Shown here: piece by piece, positions 34,902 through 43,890 of the stretch
Layout: each line of letters starts with the position of its first letter
Position numbering within the stretch: the stretch's first letter is position 1
NCBI GenBank assembly: GCA_015064255.1
Contig: SVSP01000001.1
Span: forward strand, 1 to 64,000
Reading direction: 5' to 3'
Length of the DNA stretch: 64,000 bases
Origin: Oscillospiraceae bacterium
GTDB lineage: Bacteria; Bacillota; Clostridia; Oscillospirales; CAG-272
Program-made: the position numbers and the translations under genes
Notes under the pieces: generated by a model
Told to the model about the DNA's origin: nothing
Database searches by the model: none
What the model saw: the letters and a program-made list of their open reading frames with translations, nothing else

Positions 34902-35723
34902 TTAATCTTTGTTTGTGCTTCCGGCTGAACGGTAGAACGAAATATCGTTTATCAGCACTTTTCCGTTTGTTTCGAGAATTTCGAATACGATAGAACGTGA
35001 CTGATCGCTGAGAATGTCGCGTCTGTAAGTGCCGTTGTTGTCTTTGATCGCATATTCTACGTTGAAATAGTGCACAGTGCTTCCGACGTAGTTGCCGTCC
35101 GCGTCACCGTTTTCAAGGAATGTGCTCTGAATAAGCGTAACCCTTATATTATATATCTTCTGCGGAGTATATTTGAGTTCTCTTTTTGTAAACGGGTTTG
35201 TGTTTCCGTATTCTTCTTCATATTCGTCGGTGAACAGGGCATAGTAACGTTTATAGTCACCGCGTTTGAGGTTCTCAAAATAGTTGTAGAAAAGCACGCA
35301 GCATTTTCCGAAATCCTCGGGATTGTCTATCACCTGGAAGGTTTCGTTACCATTGGTATAATACATCAGGCGGTCAAGGTCCATATAATCTTTGTCCTTC
35401 TCGATATCCTCGTCGTAGTCGGGAGTGCGGAAATACTGATCGCCGTAGAAATGGATCCAAGAATCCTTGTCTTCGTCCTGTGATCCGATATTGAAAAGAG
35501 CATTCCAATCTACAAACGTGAGTATCGGAAGTACGACGAGAAGCGAAAGAATGACCGATGCGAATATGATGGCGTTCTTTTTTGACCTGTTTGCAGGAGC
35601 CTTTGCTTCCTTTTCATTTGAGTTTGACAAGTTCGGCTCTTTCGGTGCGTCAATACTTGCCTCGGGACTTTCCGCGGTGTCGGGGGTGATCGGTTCGGTG
35701 TTTTCTGTGTTTTCGCTGTTCAT
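34902..35723 (-). CDS. Hypothetical membrane-anchored protein
   Basis: 273 residues. A low-complexity acidic/Pro N-terminus (about 1-48, cytosolic), one membrane helix (IIFASVILSLLVVLPIL), then an external acidic domain. The distal part, with YNYFENLKRGDYKRYYALFT, resembles the NTF2/DUF4878-like folds seen in small exported proteins (weak). It precedes nfeD and the SPFH gene and probably belongs to the same transcript. It is read from one or both promoters at 35763-35881. Confidence 0.65.
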   Translation of the reverse strand: MNSENTENTEPITPDTAESPEASIDAPKEPNLSNSNEKEAKAPANRSKKNAIIFASVILSLLVVLPILTFVDWNALFNIGSQDEDKDSWIHFYGDQYFRTPDYDEDIEKDKDYMDLDRLMYYTNGNETFQVIDNPEDFGKCCVLFYNYFENLKRGDYKRYYALFTDEYEEEYGNTNPFTKRELKYTPQKIYNIRVTLIQSTFLENGDADGNYVGSTVHYFNVEYAIKDNNGTYRRDILSDQSRSIVFEILETNGKVLINDISFYRSAGSTNKD

Positions 35724-35762
35724 AAATACGACCCTCCGTTAAACTTTTTTTACTATATCATA

Positions 35763-35791
35763 ATATTACCACAGTAAGATAAAATTTTCAA
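35763..35791 (-). promoter_or_regulatory. Proximal promoter upstream of the membrane-protein operon
   Basis: On the minus strand TTGAAA (complement of 35786-35791), 17-bp spacer, TAATAT (complement of 35763-35768). Confidence 0.6.
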
Positions 35792-35852
35792 TCCTTTTTC
35801 TTAAATATTATTAATTTTATGAAGTAAAGCGTTAAAACCTCTCGATGGTTTG

Positions 35853-35881
35853 ATTATAGCACACAATCTCGAGATTGTCAA
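35853..35881 (-). promoter_or_regulatory. Consensus promoter with palindromic operator candidate
   Basis: On the minus strand TTGACA, 17-bp spacer and TATAAT, all perfect. The spacer and the edge of the -35 contain a perfect 16-bp palindrome ACAATCTCGAGATTGT (35863-35878), a likely repressor site. The leader to the gene at 34902-35723 is about 125 bases and passes the second promoter. The sequence between this promoter and 35967 holds no gene. Confidence 0.75.
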
Positions 35882-35966
35882 TAGGTATTTTAAAATTTTG
35901 TATAAAAATTTTAGAATTTTCAAAAAACAAAAAATATCGGTCCGGAATGAAATTTGTATGAAGAAC

Positions 35967-35995
35967 TTGACAAAACGGATTCTCTTAGGTATAAT
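35967..35995 (+). promoter_or_regulatory. Consensus promoter of the acyl-ligase operon
   Basis: TTGACA (35967-35972), 17-bp spacer, TATAAT (35990-35995): a perfect match, 38 bases before the start codon. Confidence 0.9.
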
Positions 35996-36033
35996 GGACG
36001 TATAATGTAGAAAAATGAATGGAGTTGAGTACT

Positions 36034-37752
36034 TTGGAATACGTTTTTGAAGAAAAAACCGCAAAAGATATACGACATCTTGTTTATTCGAGTGCAGAAA
36101 AATACGGCGAGAAGGATCTTTATATTTACACAAGAAACAAAGAGCGCCTTACTTACAAGTACAATGACCTGAAAAATAATATGAATTACCTCGGTACGGC
36201 ATTCTCAAAGCTCGGAATTATGGGCGGAACGGTTGCTGTTATCGGTGACAGCCATCCGATGTATTTCACAACTTACTATGCTACCGTAAACGGTAACGGT
36301 GTTATAATCCCTCTTGATAAAGAGCTTGCTGACGAAGAAATCGTAAACTTCCTTAATCTTGCTAAGGCGGATGCTGTTGTTTATACGGAAAGCTTTAACA
36401 ACAGACTCGCTAAAAACGCGGATAAGCTTCCCGGAATAAAGTATTTCATCCCGATATATCTCGATACCGAAAAAGAGGTAACGGACAGAACTCGCGGAAT
36501 GGATGAGCTTCTCTCGCTCGGTAAAGAAGCACTTGAAGGCGGAGATACTACATACACAGACGTTGAGATCGATATGGAAAAGTGCTGTGCAATAATCTTT
36601 ACGTCGGGAACAACGGGAACGAGTAAGGGCGTAATGCTCTGCCAGCGAAACCTCGTAACGGCAACAAATTCGTCTTGTACGACGATGTCGTTTATGACCT
36701 GCCACGAATCTCTTCTCTCTGTTCTTCCTCCCAACCATACCTACGAAATGACCTGCGGGCACCTTGCCGCTACCAATAAGGGTATGACGTCCTATCTTAA
36801 TGAAAGCCTTAAGTACGTTACAAGAAACCTTTCCTCGTTCAAGCCGACCGTTATGGCTCTCGTTCCTCTCTTTGTTGAAACCTTCCACAAGAGAATATGG
36901 GATAACATAAGATCAAAGGGCCTTGAAAAGAAGGTAAGATTTGCTATGAAGCTCAGTAATTTCTGCGGATTCTTCGGAATCGATATCCGTAAGAAGCTCT
37001 TCGGTGAAATACTTGCGGCGTTCGGCGGCAATCTTAAGTATCTCGTATGCGGCGGTGCGCCCATAGATAAGGAAATAATCAAGGATTTCAGAGCTTTCGG
37101 TGTAAGAGTGCTTGAAGGCTACGGAATTACAGAATGTTCTCCTCTCGTTGCCGTTAATATCGGCGGACACGAGCGTTTCGGCTCGGTCGGTTGGCCCGTT
37201 GACGGCTGTCAGGTAAAGATAGAACCCGAAGAAGGTCAGCGCCGCGGCAAGTATGAGGTCGGTGAGATCCTCGTAAAGGGCGATAACGTAATGCTCGGTT
37301 ATTATAATAATCCCGAAGCAACTGCAGATGTCTTCACCGAGGACGGTTGGTTCCGTACAGGTGACTACGGTTATATCGACGAAGATAACTACGTATTCAT
37401 TACCGGACGTAAGAAGAATATAATTATTCTCAGTAACGGAAAAAATATCTATCCCGAAGAAATAGAAAGTTATCTCGCGCATATAGATATAATCAAAGAA
37501 TGTGTTGTTGTAGGACAGGAAAATAGTGCGGGTGAGGTTGTTATCACCGCTATCGTATATCCCGATCCCGATAAGAACGAAGGCCTTTCAAACGACGAAA
37601 TACTTACAAAGATCAAGGAAGAGGTAAATATCGTAAACCGTAAGCTTCCCGTATTCAAGCAGGTCCACGAGGTCGTTCTCCGCGATACCGAATTTGAAAA
37701 GACTACTTCGAGAAAGATCAAGCGACACACTATAAACAAAGATTCAAAATAA
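36034..37752 (+). CDS. AMP-binding acyl-CoA/acyl-ACP ligase
   Basis: 572 residues. ANL-superfamily enzyme activating a carboxylate as an acyl adenylate: IFTSGTTGTSKGVML (P-loop), GYGITECSPL (A5), WFRTGDYGYIDED and ITGRKKNIIILSNGKNIYPE (A7-A8), and the C-terminal lysine region TSRKIKRH. It resembles long-chain acyl-CoA synthetases. The adjacent acyl carrier protein suggests transfer to ACP. TTG 36034 is preferred because GGAG at 36021-36024 is 9 bases before it; ATG 36019 has no such site. Confidence 0.88.
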   Translation: MEYVFEEKTAKDIRHLVYSSAEKYGEKDLYIYTRNKERLTYKYNDLKNNMNYLGTAFSKLGIMGGTVAVIGDSHPMYFTTYYATVNGNGVIIPLDKELADEEIVNFLNLAKADAVVYTESFNNRLAKNADKLPGIKYFIPIYLDTEKEVTDRTRGMDELLSLGKEALEGGDTTYTDVEIDMEKCCAIIFTSGTTGTSKGVMLCQRNLVTATNSSCTTMSFMTCHESLLSVLPPNHTYEMTCGHLAATNKGMTSYLNESLKYVTRNLSSFKPTVMALVPLFVETFHKRIWDNIRSKGLEKKVRFAMKLSNFCGFFGIDIRKKLFGEILAAFGGNLKYLVCGGAPIDKEIIKDFRAFGVRVLEGYGITECSPLVAVNIGGHERFGSVGWPVDGCQVKIEPEEGQRRGKYEVGEILVKGDNVMLGYYNNPEATADVFTEDGWFRTGDYGYIDEDNYVFITGRKKNIIILSNGKNIYPEEIESYLAHIDIIKECVVVGQENSAGEVVITAIVYPDPDKNEGLSNDEILTKIKEEVNIVNRKLPVFKQVHEVVLRDTEFEKTTSRKIKRHTINKDSK

Positions 37753-37789
37753 AAATTAACAATAAATTATATTATAAGGAGTAAATGAT

Positions 37790-38032
37790 ATGAACGAACT
37801 TTTTGAAAAAGTAAAAACGATACTTGTGGAGAATCTTCACGTTGACGAATCTGAAATTACACACGAAGCAGAGCTTATCAATGACCTCGGCATCAGTTCT
37901 CTTGAGCTTGCTGACCTTATCTGCCTCTGTGAGGAAGAATTCGACATAACGATTGAAGATGATGATATCCATAAGTTTATTACAGTTGACGACGTAGTGA
38001 ACTATCTTGCTGACGTTACCGAAGGTAAGTAA
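37790..38032 (+). CDS. Acyl carrier protein
   Basis: 80 residues. Four-helix carrier with the phosphopantetheine site in LGISSLELADL. The usual Asp before the modified Ser (DSL) is Ser here, as in some specialised carriers. Acidic throughout (FDITIEDDDIHKF). It lies 37 bases after the acyl ligase gene, with ATAAGGAG before the ATG, so it is probably the ligase's partner and not the main fatty-acid-synthesis ACP, whose fab genes are not nearby. Confidence 0.88.
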   Translation: MNELFEKVKTILVENLHVDESEITHEAELINDLGISSLELADLICLCEEEFDITIEDDDIHKFITVDDVVNYLADVTEGK

Positions 38033-38047
38033 TATCCGTAAAATGCC

Positions 38048-38080
38048 GACCGACCGTGATAAAAATGCGGTCGGTCTGTT
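38048..38080 (+). terminator. Hairpin after the carrier protein gene
   Basis: GACCGACCG/CGGTCGGTC, a perfect 9-bp stem with an 11-base loop; the following TGTTACAT is only weakly T-rich, so it may terminate incompletely. Confidence 0.45.
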
Positions 38081-38117
38081 ACATAATGCGACTGTTTATT
38101 AATAAGGAGGTTATGAA

Positions 38118-38906
38118 ATGGCAGTACTCAGTAACGGTTTTACACCGCTTATTTGTGTTATTCTCGTTGTGCTTGCTCTCGGAGCAGTGGGAATACTTTT
38201 TTATCTTATTCCCGAGATAATTAAGTATTGTAAGGTTGAAAAGCTTAATAAGAGCCGAATAAGAGATAAGCGCTTCGCTTCGGAGTTGATTTCTCTTTAT
38301 TTTAAGAATAATATAGTAAAAAATCCCTATCTTTTAAGAAGTGATAAGGACTCTAGACCGGACGCAGACCTCGTGGTCGTCTGTGAGGGAGGTATCGTCG
38401 TAATATCGGTGGACGACCGCCCCGGTTTTTACGAAACACCCAAGAAGGGAATATGGACACTCAGTAACTACGGCGAGGTAAAACGTATTCCGAACCTCTT
38501 TGAGCGCGGAATGTACTACGTAAGCGCCTGCGCGAATATAGCGAGAAGAAACGGAATATCCTGCCCGATATTCAATCTTGTTCTTCTTTCGCACGATAAC
38601 GCGGATTACGATAAGGCGACAGGTGACGGCGTTATAACGAGTGATATACTTATCGCCTGCATAAAGAGTATAAAGCGTAAAGAAAAAATAACGCCGGAAG
38701 AGGTTGCGAAGCTTATTGAGCTCTTCAAACAGAACGATATTTACTGCCGTAAGCTCTTTATCGGAAAATCTTATGACGACGGATTTATTGATAAAAACGA
38801 GCCTACTCCCGAAATAGAAGATACCGCAGATATTGAGCTTTCCGATATAGAGGAAGACAATGAGAAAAACAGCAAAAACGGTAATGATTCGAAGGACGAA
38901 GAATAA
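38118..38906 (+). CDS. NERD-like membrane protein
   Basis: 262 residues. N-terminal membrane helix (LICVILVVLALGAVGILFYL), then a domain resembling NERD, a nuclease-related fold: RPDADLVVVCEGGIVVISVD followed by GFYETPKKGIWTL. In active NERD domains the strand is E-x-K; here it reads S-V-D, so nuclease activity is doubtful. The C-terminal ~45 residues are acidic and disordered. AAGGAGG precedes the ATG. It lies between the ACP and a lipoprotein in the same direction. Family assignment is tentative. Confidence 0.5.
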   Translation: MAVLSNGFTPLICVILVVLALGAVGILFYLIPEIIKYCKVEKLNKSRIRDKRFASELISLYFKNNIVKNPYLLRSDKDSRPDADLVVVCEGGIVVISVDDRPGFYETPKKGIWTLSNYGEVKRIPNLFERGMYYVSACANIARRNGISCPIFNLVLLSHDNADYDKATGDGVITSDILIACIKSIKRKEKITPEEVAKLIELFKQNDIYCRKLFIGKSYDDGFIDKNEPTPEIEDTADIELSDIEEDNEKNSKNGNDSKDEE

Positions 38907-38950
38907 GAGAAATAAATAAAAACCGATTTATATGAAAAGGAGATACAGTT

Positions 38951-39832
38951 ATGCGTACTACATCGAGAAGAAAATTTACGATACTTATTTGCTTAATGCT
39001 GACTTTTATGCTTTTACTCGGAAGCTGTACCTTTGCTGAAGATTCGGGCGAAAGTGAAAAACTGTGTAAAGAATTTATAGACTATGCCTTGGCAGATGAT
39101 AAAGCTTCCGCGTATAATATGATTAAAAATGTTACGTCTGAAGAGGAATTTGAAACCGTTTGGAAATATATGCGTGATTTTTTAAAGGACTCGACATCGT
39201 ATGAGCTGAAGCAGACGGGTTGGAACAAAAATGTGAATGACGGTGTTTCTACTACTACGGTCGTCTTCGAGATAGTTACGGATGATGAGAAGATATGGCA
39301 GGTACGTCTTCTTACAAGACCGGAAATAGAGGGTATCGCGGGCGTTTATTTTACGGACGTTACCGAATTTGTTGCAAAGACTAAATGGACTGAAACCGTT
39401 AATATTGTTCTTTCTGTCACTTCGCTTGCTGCATTCGGATTCACGGTATGGATGTTTGTTGACTGTATGAAGCGTACAATAAAACGTAAGGTTCTTTGGG
39501 CAATTATAGTTTGCGTGGGATTTGCATTCGGCATCACGATAGGTAAGCAAAATATCGCGTTTGATTGGTGGCTTGGAACACCTATTGCAAGCTCGGGCGT
39601 AATGGCAAATCTTTCAAGCCTCAGCGTGACGCTTACACTTGCTATTCCGCTTGGTGCAATTATATACTTCTTCGTGCGTAAAAAGCTCCCTCTTAAAGAG
39701 TCTGCGCAGAATATGCAGGATACTGTTTCAGACAATGCGTCCCTTTCCGATGTAAACTCCGAAATCACAGCGGAAACAGAAGCAAATACCGAAGAAAAAA
39801 CAGAAAAGATCGAAAACAACGAAAATGAATAA
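38951..39832 (+). CDS. Putative lipoprotein with membrane helices
   Basis: 293 residues. Signal sequence with a lipobox-like LLGSC (Cys about residue 27), an external domain (about 30-145; SEKLCKEFIDYALADDKASA), then three membrane helices and an acidic cytosolic tail (ETEANTEEKTEKIENNE). The external part resembles NTF2/DUF4878-like proteins, weakly. No confident family. AAAAGGAG lies upstream. Last gene before a strong terminator. Confidence 0.65.
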   Translation: MRTTSRRKFTILICLMLTFMLLLGSCTFAEDSGESEKLCKEFIDYALADDKASAYNMIKNVTSEEEFETVWKYMRDFLKDSTSYELKQTGWNKNVNDGVSTTTVVFEIVTDDEKIWQVRLLTRPEIEGIAGVYFTDVTEFVAKTKWTETVNIVLSVTSLAAFGFTVWMFVDCMKRTIKRKVLWAIIVCVGFAFGITIGKQNIAFDWWLGTPIASSGVMANLSSLSVTLTLAIPLGAIIYFFVRKKLPLKESAQNMQDTVSDNASLSDVNSEITAETEANTEEKTEKIENNENE

Positions 39833-39840
39833 TATGATCT

Positions 39841-39875
39841 CTCCGACAGATTTTCAGTATCTGTCGGAGTTTTTA
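39841..39875 (+). terminator. Terminator after the lipoprotein gene
   Basis: CTCCGACAGAT/ATCTGTCGGAG perfect stem followed by TTTTTATAAA. Its core sequence recurs in two other terminators of the window. Confidence 0.9.
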
Positions 39876-39928
39876 TAAATAAGTGTTTTTCTAAAAATTA
39901 AGAAATCGTAAAATAAGTATTCTATCTA

Positions 39929-39956
39929 TTGACATAGAACAAAATCGTGATAAAAT
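39929..39956 (+). promoter_or_regulatory. Promoter of the metallophosphoesterase-copA unit
   Basis: TTGACA (39929-39934), 16-bp spacer, TAAAAT (39951-39956), 31 bases before the start codon. Confidence 0.8.
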
Positions 39957-39987
39957 GATAACGATATTAATTTCGGGAGGTATTTAT

Positions 39988-40884
39988 ATGTTTTTTAAAA
40001 ATCTTACAAAGAAAAATAAGATCCGCCTTGTAATTGCCGCTATCGCTCTTGCTCTTTTGATACTTGCGATTTTGGCACTTGATCTGCGTCTGAAAACGGT
40101 ATGTTATGAGATCGAGAGCGATAAGGTTGAAAACAGAGTAAGAATTGCACTTGTTACCGATCTTCACTCGTGTAAATACGGAAAAGATCAGAAAAAACTT
40201 ATAAAAGCACTCGAAAAACAAAACCCCGATATCGTTTTGCTCGGAGGCGACATATTCGACGATGAGCTTGCAGACGATAATACCGAAAAATTCATTTCGG
40301 CTATCGCGGGTAAATATCCCTGCTACTACGTAACGGGAAATCACGAATTTATGTGCAGCGACGAGAGTTTTCTTAAGAAAATGAACTTCCTTGAAGAAAA
40401 AGGCGTGACGATACTTAAAGGAAGCGCAGAAACTATCGAAATAAACGGCGAAAAGATAAATATATGCGGTATAGACGACCCGACGCTGCGTAACGTGGAA
40501 GGATACAACTATACGGCAGACTCACGCACGGTTGACGGAAAAGGCGACTACGATTGGTTTGGTACGCTTGACTCCCTCGATGAAATAGCTCAAAACGGAA
40601 ATTATACTCTCCTTCTCAGCCACAGACCCGAGCAGTTTGAAAAATATGCTACATATGATTTTGACCTCGTGCTTTGCGGTCACGCACACGGCGGACAATG
40701 GCGGATTCCTTTGCTTCTGAACGGACTTTATGCTCCCAATCAGGGACTTTTCCCCGATTATGCGGGCGGAAAATATGACAGCGGCTCGATGTCAATGATA
40801 GTCAGCCGCGGACTTGCAATAGAATGTACTTTCCTGCCGAGAATATTTAACCGTCCCGAGCTCGTTATAATTGATATTGAGTAA
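39988..40884 (+). CDS. Membrane-anchored metallophosphoesterase
   Basis: 298 residues. N-terminal membrane helix (LVIAAIALALLILAIL), catalytic domain outside. Calcineurin-like motifs in order: VTDLHSCKYG (D-x-H), LLGGDIFDD (GD), YVTGNHEFM (GNHE), LLLSHRPEQF and CGHAHGGQW (GHxH). YaeI/YkuE-like, members of which act on lipid or wall precursors. GGGAGG is 7 bases before ATG 39988. It lies 15 bases upstream of copA. Confidence 0.9.
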   Translation: MFFKNLTKKNKIRLVIAAIALALLILAILALDLRLKTVCYEIESDKVENRVRIALVTDLHSCKYGKDQKKLIKALEKQNPDIVLLGGDIFDDELADDNTEKFISAIAGKYPCYYVTGNHEFMCSDESFLKKMNFLEEKGVTILKGSAETIEINGEKINICGIDDPTLRNVEGYNYTADSRTVDGKGDYDWFGTLDSLDEIAQNGNYTLLLSHRPEQFEKYATYDFDLVLCGHAHGGQWRIPLLLNGLYAPNQGLFPDYAGGKYDSGSMSMIVSRGLAIECTFLPRIFNRPELVIIDIE

Positions 40885-40899
40885 AAACAAGGAAATAAT

Positions 40900-43119
40900 A
40901 TGAAACAAAAATTCACTGTTGAGGGTATGAGCTGTGTCAACTGCTCTGCGGCGGTCGAGCGCGCGGTAAAAAAGCTTGACGGTACACAAAGCGTCGAAGT
41001 CAGCTTGCTCGCAAAGAGTATGGTGTGCGAGTTCGACGAAAAAAAGCTAAACCCGAAAAAGATAGTAAACGCGGTAAATAAAGCAGGGTACAGATGCTCG
41101 CTTTACGGGGAAAAAAGCGAAAATAAATCGAAATTTCTTTCCGAAAAAGCGCGCTTGATCTCTTCTATCATAATACTTTTGCCCCTTATGTATGTTTCTA
41201 TGGGCGATATGATGGGAATACCCACTCCGCACTTTTTACACGAATATCCGCTGATTTCGGCGATAGTTCAGCTCACTTTCGCACTCGCGGTCGCGATAAT
41301 AAACGCAAAATTCTTCGTGAACGGCTTTAAATCGCTTGTGAAGCTTTCTCCGAATATGGACAGCCTTGTCGCGATGGGCTCGTCGGCATCATTTTTGTAC
41401 GGAATCTTCTCGATAATTATGCTTTCGGTCGGAATTTCACAAAATAACAGCGAATTTATAGAAAAATATTCGCACGGACTTTATTTTGAGTCGGCGGCGA
41501 TGATTCTGACACTTGTTACCGTCGGAAAAATGCTTGAGGAGCGCGCAAAGACCAAAACGGGAAGCGCGATAGCAAAGCTTTCAAAGCTCGCACCCGAAAG
41601 ATCTACGGTGATACGCAACGGCGAAGAGATAGAGATACCATCGCGCGAAATAGTATGCGGCGATATAGTCGTTATAAAACCAGGTGCATCGATACCTGTT
41701 GACGGAGTGATCGTTGAAGGACATTCGGAAATAAACGAAGCATCTCTTACGGGAGAAAGCGAGCCGAGATTCAAGACTGTCGGCGACGAGGTAATGACGG
41801 CGACGGTAAACCTTACGGGTGCTTTCAAAATGGAAGCGAAAAAGGTCGGCGGAGAAACGGTACTTGCAAAAATTATTGAGCTTGTTGAAAATACGAGCGC
41901 GTCAAAAGCCCCTGTTGCGCGCCTTGCCGACAAGGTTGCGGCGGTGTTTATTCCGATAGTTACGTCAATAGCCGTTGCCACGGCAATAATTTGGCTTGCT
42001 ATGGATTATCCTTTTGATTTTGCCCTTTCAAATGCGATCTCGGTGCTCGTTATATCCTGTCCGTGCGCGCTCGGACTTGCAACTCCCGTGGCAATAACGG
42101 TTGCGGTAGGCAAATGCGCAAGTGAAGGAATACTGATAAAATCGGCGGAAGCACTTGAAACTCTGCATAAAACCGACGTAGCGGTATTTGATAAAACGGG
42201 AACTCTTACAAAAGGTCATCCTGCAGTTACAGACACAGCAGCTATCGGATGCGGCGAGAAAGAGCTTCTCGATATTGCACTCTCTCTTGAAAAGAGCAGC
42301 GAACATCCGCTTGCAATCGCTGTGTGCGAATATGCAGGATCAAAGGGTGCCGAGCTGACAGAGTGCAGTAACTTTACCGCTGTCGGCGGAAAAGGTGTTA
42401 ATGCGGATATCGGAAATACTCATTACTGTGCGGGTAACGGCACGTATATGAACGAGCTCGGTATAGATATTTCTCCGTGGTGTGAAGATATCGAAAAGCT
42501 CTCACGCGAGGGGAAAACGGTAATGTTCTTTACGGACGGCGAAAAGCTGCTCGGATTTATTGCCGCTTCAGACGAGATAGCCGAGGATGCACAAAAGGCT
42601 CTTGAAATGCTCGATACTCTCGGAATTGAAACGGTTATGCTGACGGGCGATAACGGGCAGAGCGCAAATGCTACAGCGAAAAAGCTCGGAATAAAGAGAG
42701 TTATATCGGGCGTTCTTCCAAGCGAGAAGAGCAGTACGGTCACGTCTTTGTGTAAAGACGGAAAAACTGTTATAATGACGGGCGACGGAATAAACGATGC
42801 TCCTGCTCTTATTGCGGCAGACGTCGGAATAGCTGTCGGCGCGGGAAGGGACATAGCAATAGATTCGGCTGATGTCGTGCTCGTTAAAAACAGCCTGACC
42901 GATATAGCAGAAACTATAAAATATTCAAGAAGAGTTATGACAAATATAAAAGAGAATCTCTTCTGGGCGTTTTTCTATAACGCGATATGTATCCCGATAG
43001 CGGCGGGAGCACTTTATCCGCTGTGGCAGATAACGCTTTCACCGATGCTTGCTTCGGCGGCGATGAGCTTCAGCTCAATATTCGTCGTTACAAACGCACT
43101 CAGACTTTATAAAAAATAA
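40900..43119 (+). CDS. copA: Copper-translocating P-type ATPase CopA
   Basis: 739 residues. Exports Cu(I) from the cytosol. A single N-terminal metal-binding domain (GMSCVNCSAAVERAV), eight membrane helices with the SCPCALG site, actuator TGESEP, phosphorylation DKTGTLTKG, SSEHPLA and GDGINDAPALI in the ATP-binding part. One HMA domain is fewer than B. subtilis CopA's two. Its own ribosome binding site is weak (AAGGAAATAAT). The chaperone copZ follows after one intervening gene. No CsoR or CopY gene is visible nearby. Confidence 0.96.
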   Translation: MKQKFTVEGMSCVNCSAAVERAVKKLDGTQSVEVSLLAKSMVCEFDEKKLNPKKIVNAVNKAGYRCSLYGEKSENKSKFLSEKARLISSIIILLPLMYVSMGDMMGIPTPHFLHEYPLISAIVQLTFALAVAIINAKFFVNGFKSLVKLSPNMDSLVAMGSSASFLYGIFSIIMLSVGISQNNSEFIEKYSHGLYFESAAMILTLVTVGKMLEERAKTKTGSAIAKLSKLAPERSTVIRNGEEIEIPSREIVCGDIVVIKPGASIPVDGVIVEGHSEINEASLTGESEPRFKTVGDEVMTATVNLTGAFKMEAKKVGGETVLAKIIELVENTSASKAPVARLADKVAAVFIPIVTSIAVATAIIWLAMDYPFDFALSNAISVLVISCPCALGLATPVAITVAVGKCASEGILIKSAEALETLHKTDVAVFDKTGTLTKGHPAVTDTAAIGCGEKELLDIALSLEKSSEHPLAIAVCEYAGSKGAELTECSNFTAVGGKGVNADIGNTHYCAGNGTYMNELGIDISPWCEDIEKLSREGKTVMFFTDGEKLLGFIAASDEIAEDAQKALEMLDTLGIETVMLTGDNGQSANATAKKLGIKRVISGVLPSEKSSTVTSLCKDGKTVIMTGDGINDAPALIAADVGIAVGAGRDIAIDSADVVLVKNSLTDIAETIKYSRRVMTNIKENLFWAFFYNAICIPIAAGALYPLWQITLSPMLASAAMSFSSIFVVTNALRLYKK

Positions 43120-43162
43120 TAGTTAAATAAAATTGCCGAAAAAGTATTCGGCACGGAGGATT

Positions 43163-43873
43163 ATGACAATAGTAAATCTTACAAGATTCGGCGTGTTTGC
43201 CTATATACGCGGTGAATCCTATTACATTGAAAGCAGAAGCAGCAGAATGCTTACTAACGAAATGGAAATACTCGACCTTGAGCTTGAGTATGAAAAGGGA
43301 AGTTTCTGGCGCTTCAGAGGAAGCCACCTCTATTCTCAGGCACGTATAGAGCTCAGCTCTCTGCGAGAAACAAGACTTCGTATAGAAGAAGATGAAGAGG
43401 AGATTCGTATTCTGCCGAATAAATTTTACGATCGGTTCAACCCGTTTGACGCCGAATTTTGCGAGCATATGAATTCTTCGTCGATATGCCATCATAAAAT
43501 GAAGCTTTCGGCTACCGACGGAAAAATACTCAAAGAAGAGCATCACGACAGAACCGATGCAAACGATAAGCGTATGACAAGACAGAAGGTCTATTTCGCG
43601 CTGCGCTCGATACTCTATCCGACTACTCTTGTGGCTATGATAGCTCTGATGGTTTCGATGTTTCTTAAGGATACGGGAGAAGCAAATATTATTTGGGCGC
43701 TGGTGCTGAGCGTGCTCTGCGGATTTGATATCTACTTTTTGCAGGCTTTCATCAGATTTGTGCCGAAATTTTTGAAATTTTCAAAAAAATATTATTCAAA
43801 CGAGAAAGAGCAAACGTTGCGCGATAAATTCAAAAACGTACACGTGAATACAGATACCAATACACCGTTTTAA
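43163..43873 (+). CDS. Hypothetical membrane protein between copA and copZ
   Basis: 236 residues. Soluble, charge-rich N-terminal ~145 residues (RIEEDEEEIRILPNKFYDRF; several His/Cys: CHHKMKL, EEHHDRTDAN), then two C-terminal membrane helices (TLVAMIALMVSMFL, WALVLSVLCGFDIYFLQAF) and a basic tail. No family recognised. GGAGG lies just before ATG 43163. Its place between copA and copZ suggests a metal-related role, and the His/Cys cluster could bind metal, but this is inference. Confidence 0.65.
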   Translation: MTIVNLTRFGVFAYIRGESYYIESRSSRMLTNEMEILDLELEYEKGSFWRFRGSHLYSQARIELSSLRETRLRIEEDEEEIRILPNKFYDRFNPFDAEFCEHMNSSSICHHKMKLSATDGKILKEEHHDRTDANDKRMTRQKVYFALRSILYPTTLVAMIALMVSMFLKDTGEANIIWALVLSVLCGFDIYFLQAFIRFVPKFLKFSKKYYSNEKEQTLRDKFKNVHVNTDTNTPF

Positions 43874-43890
43874 AGAAAGAGGAAAATTAA

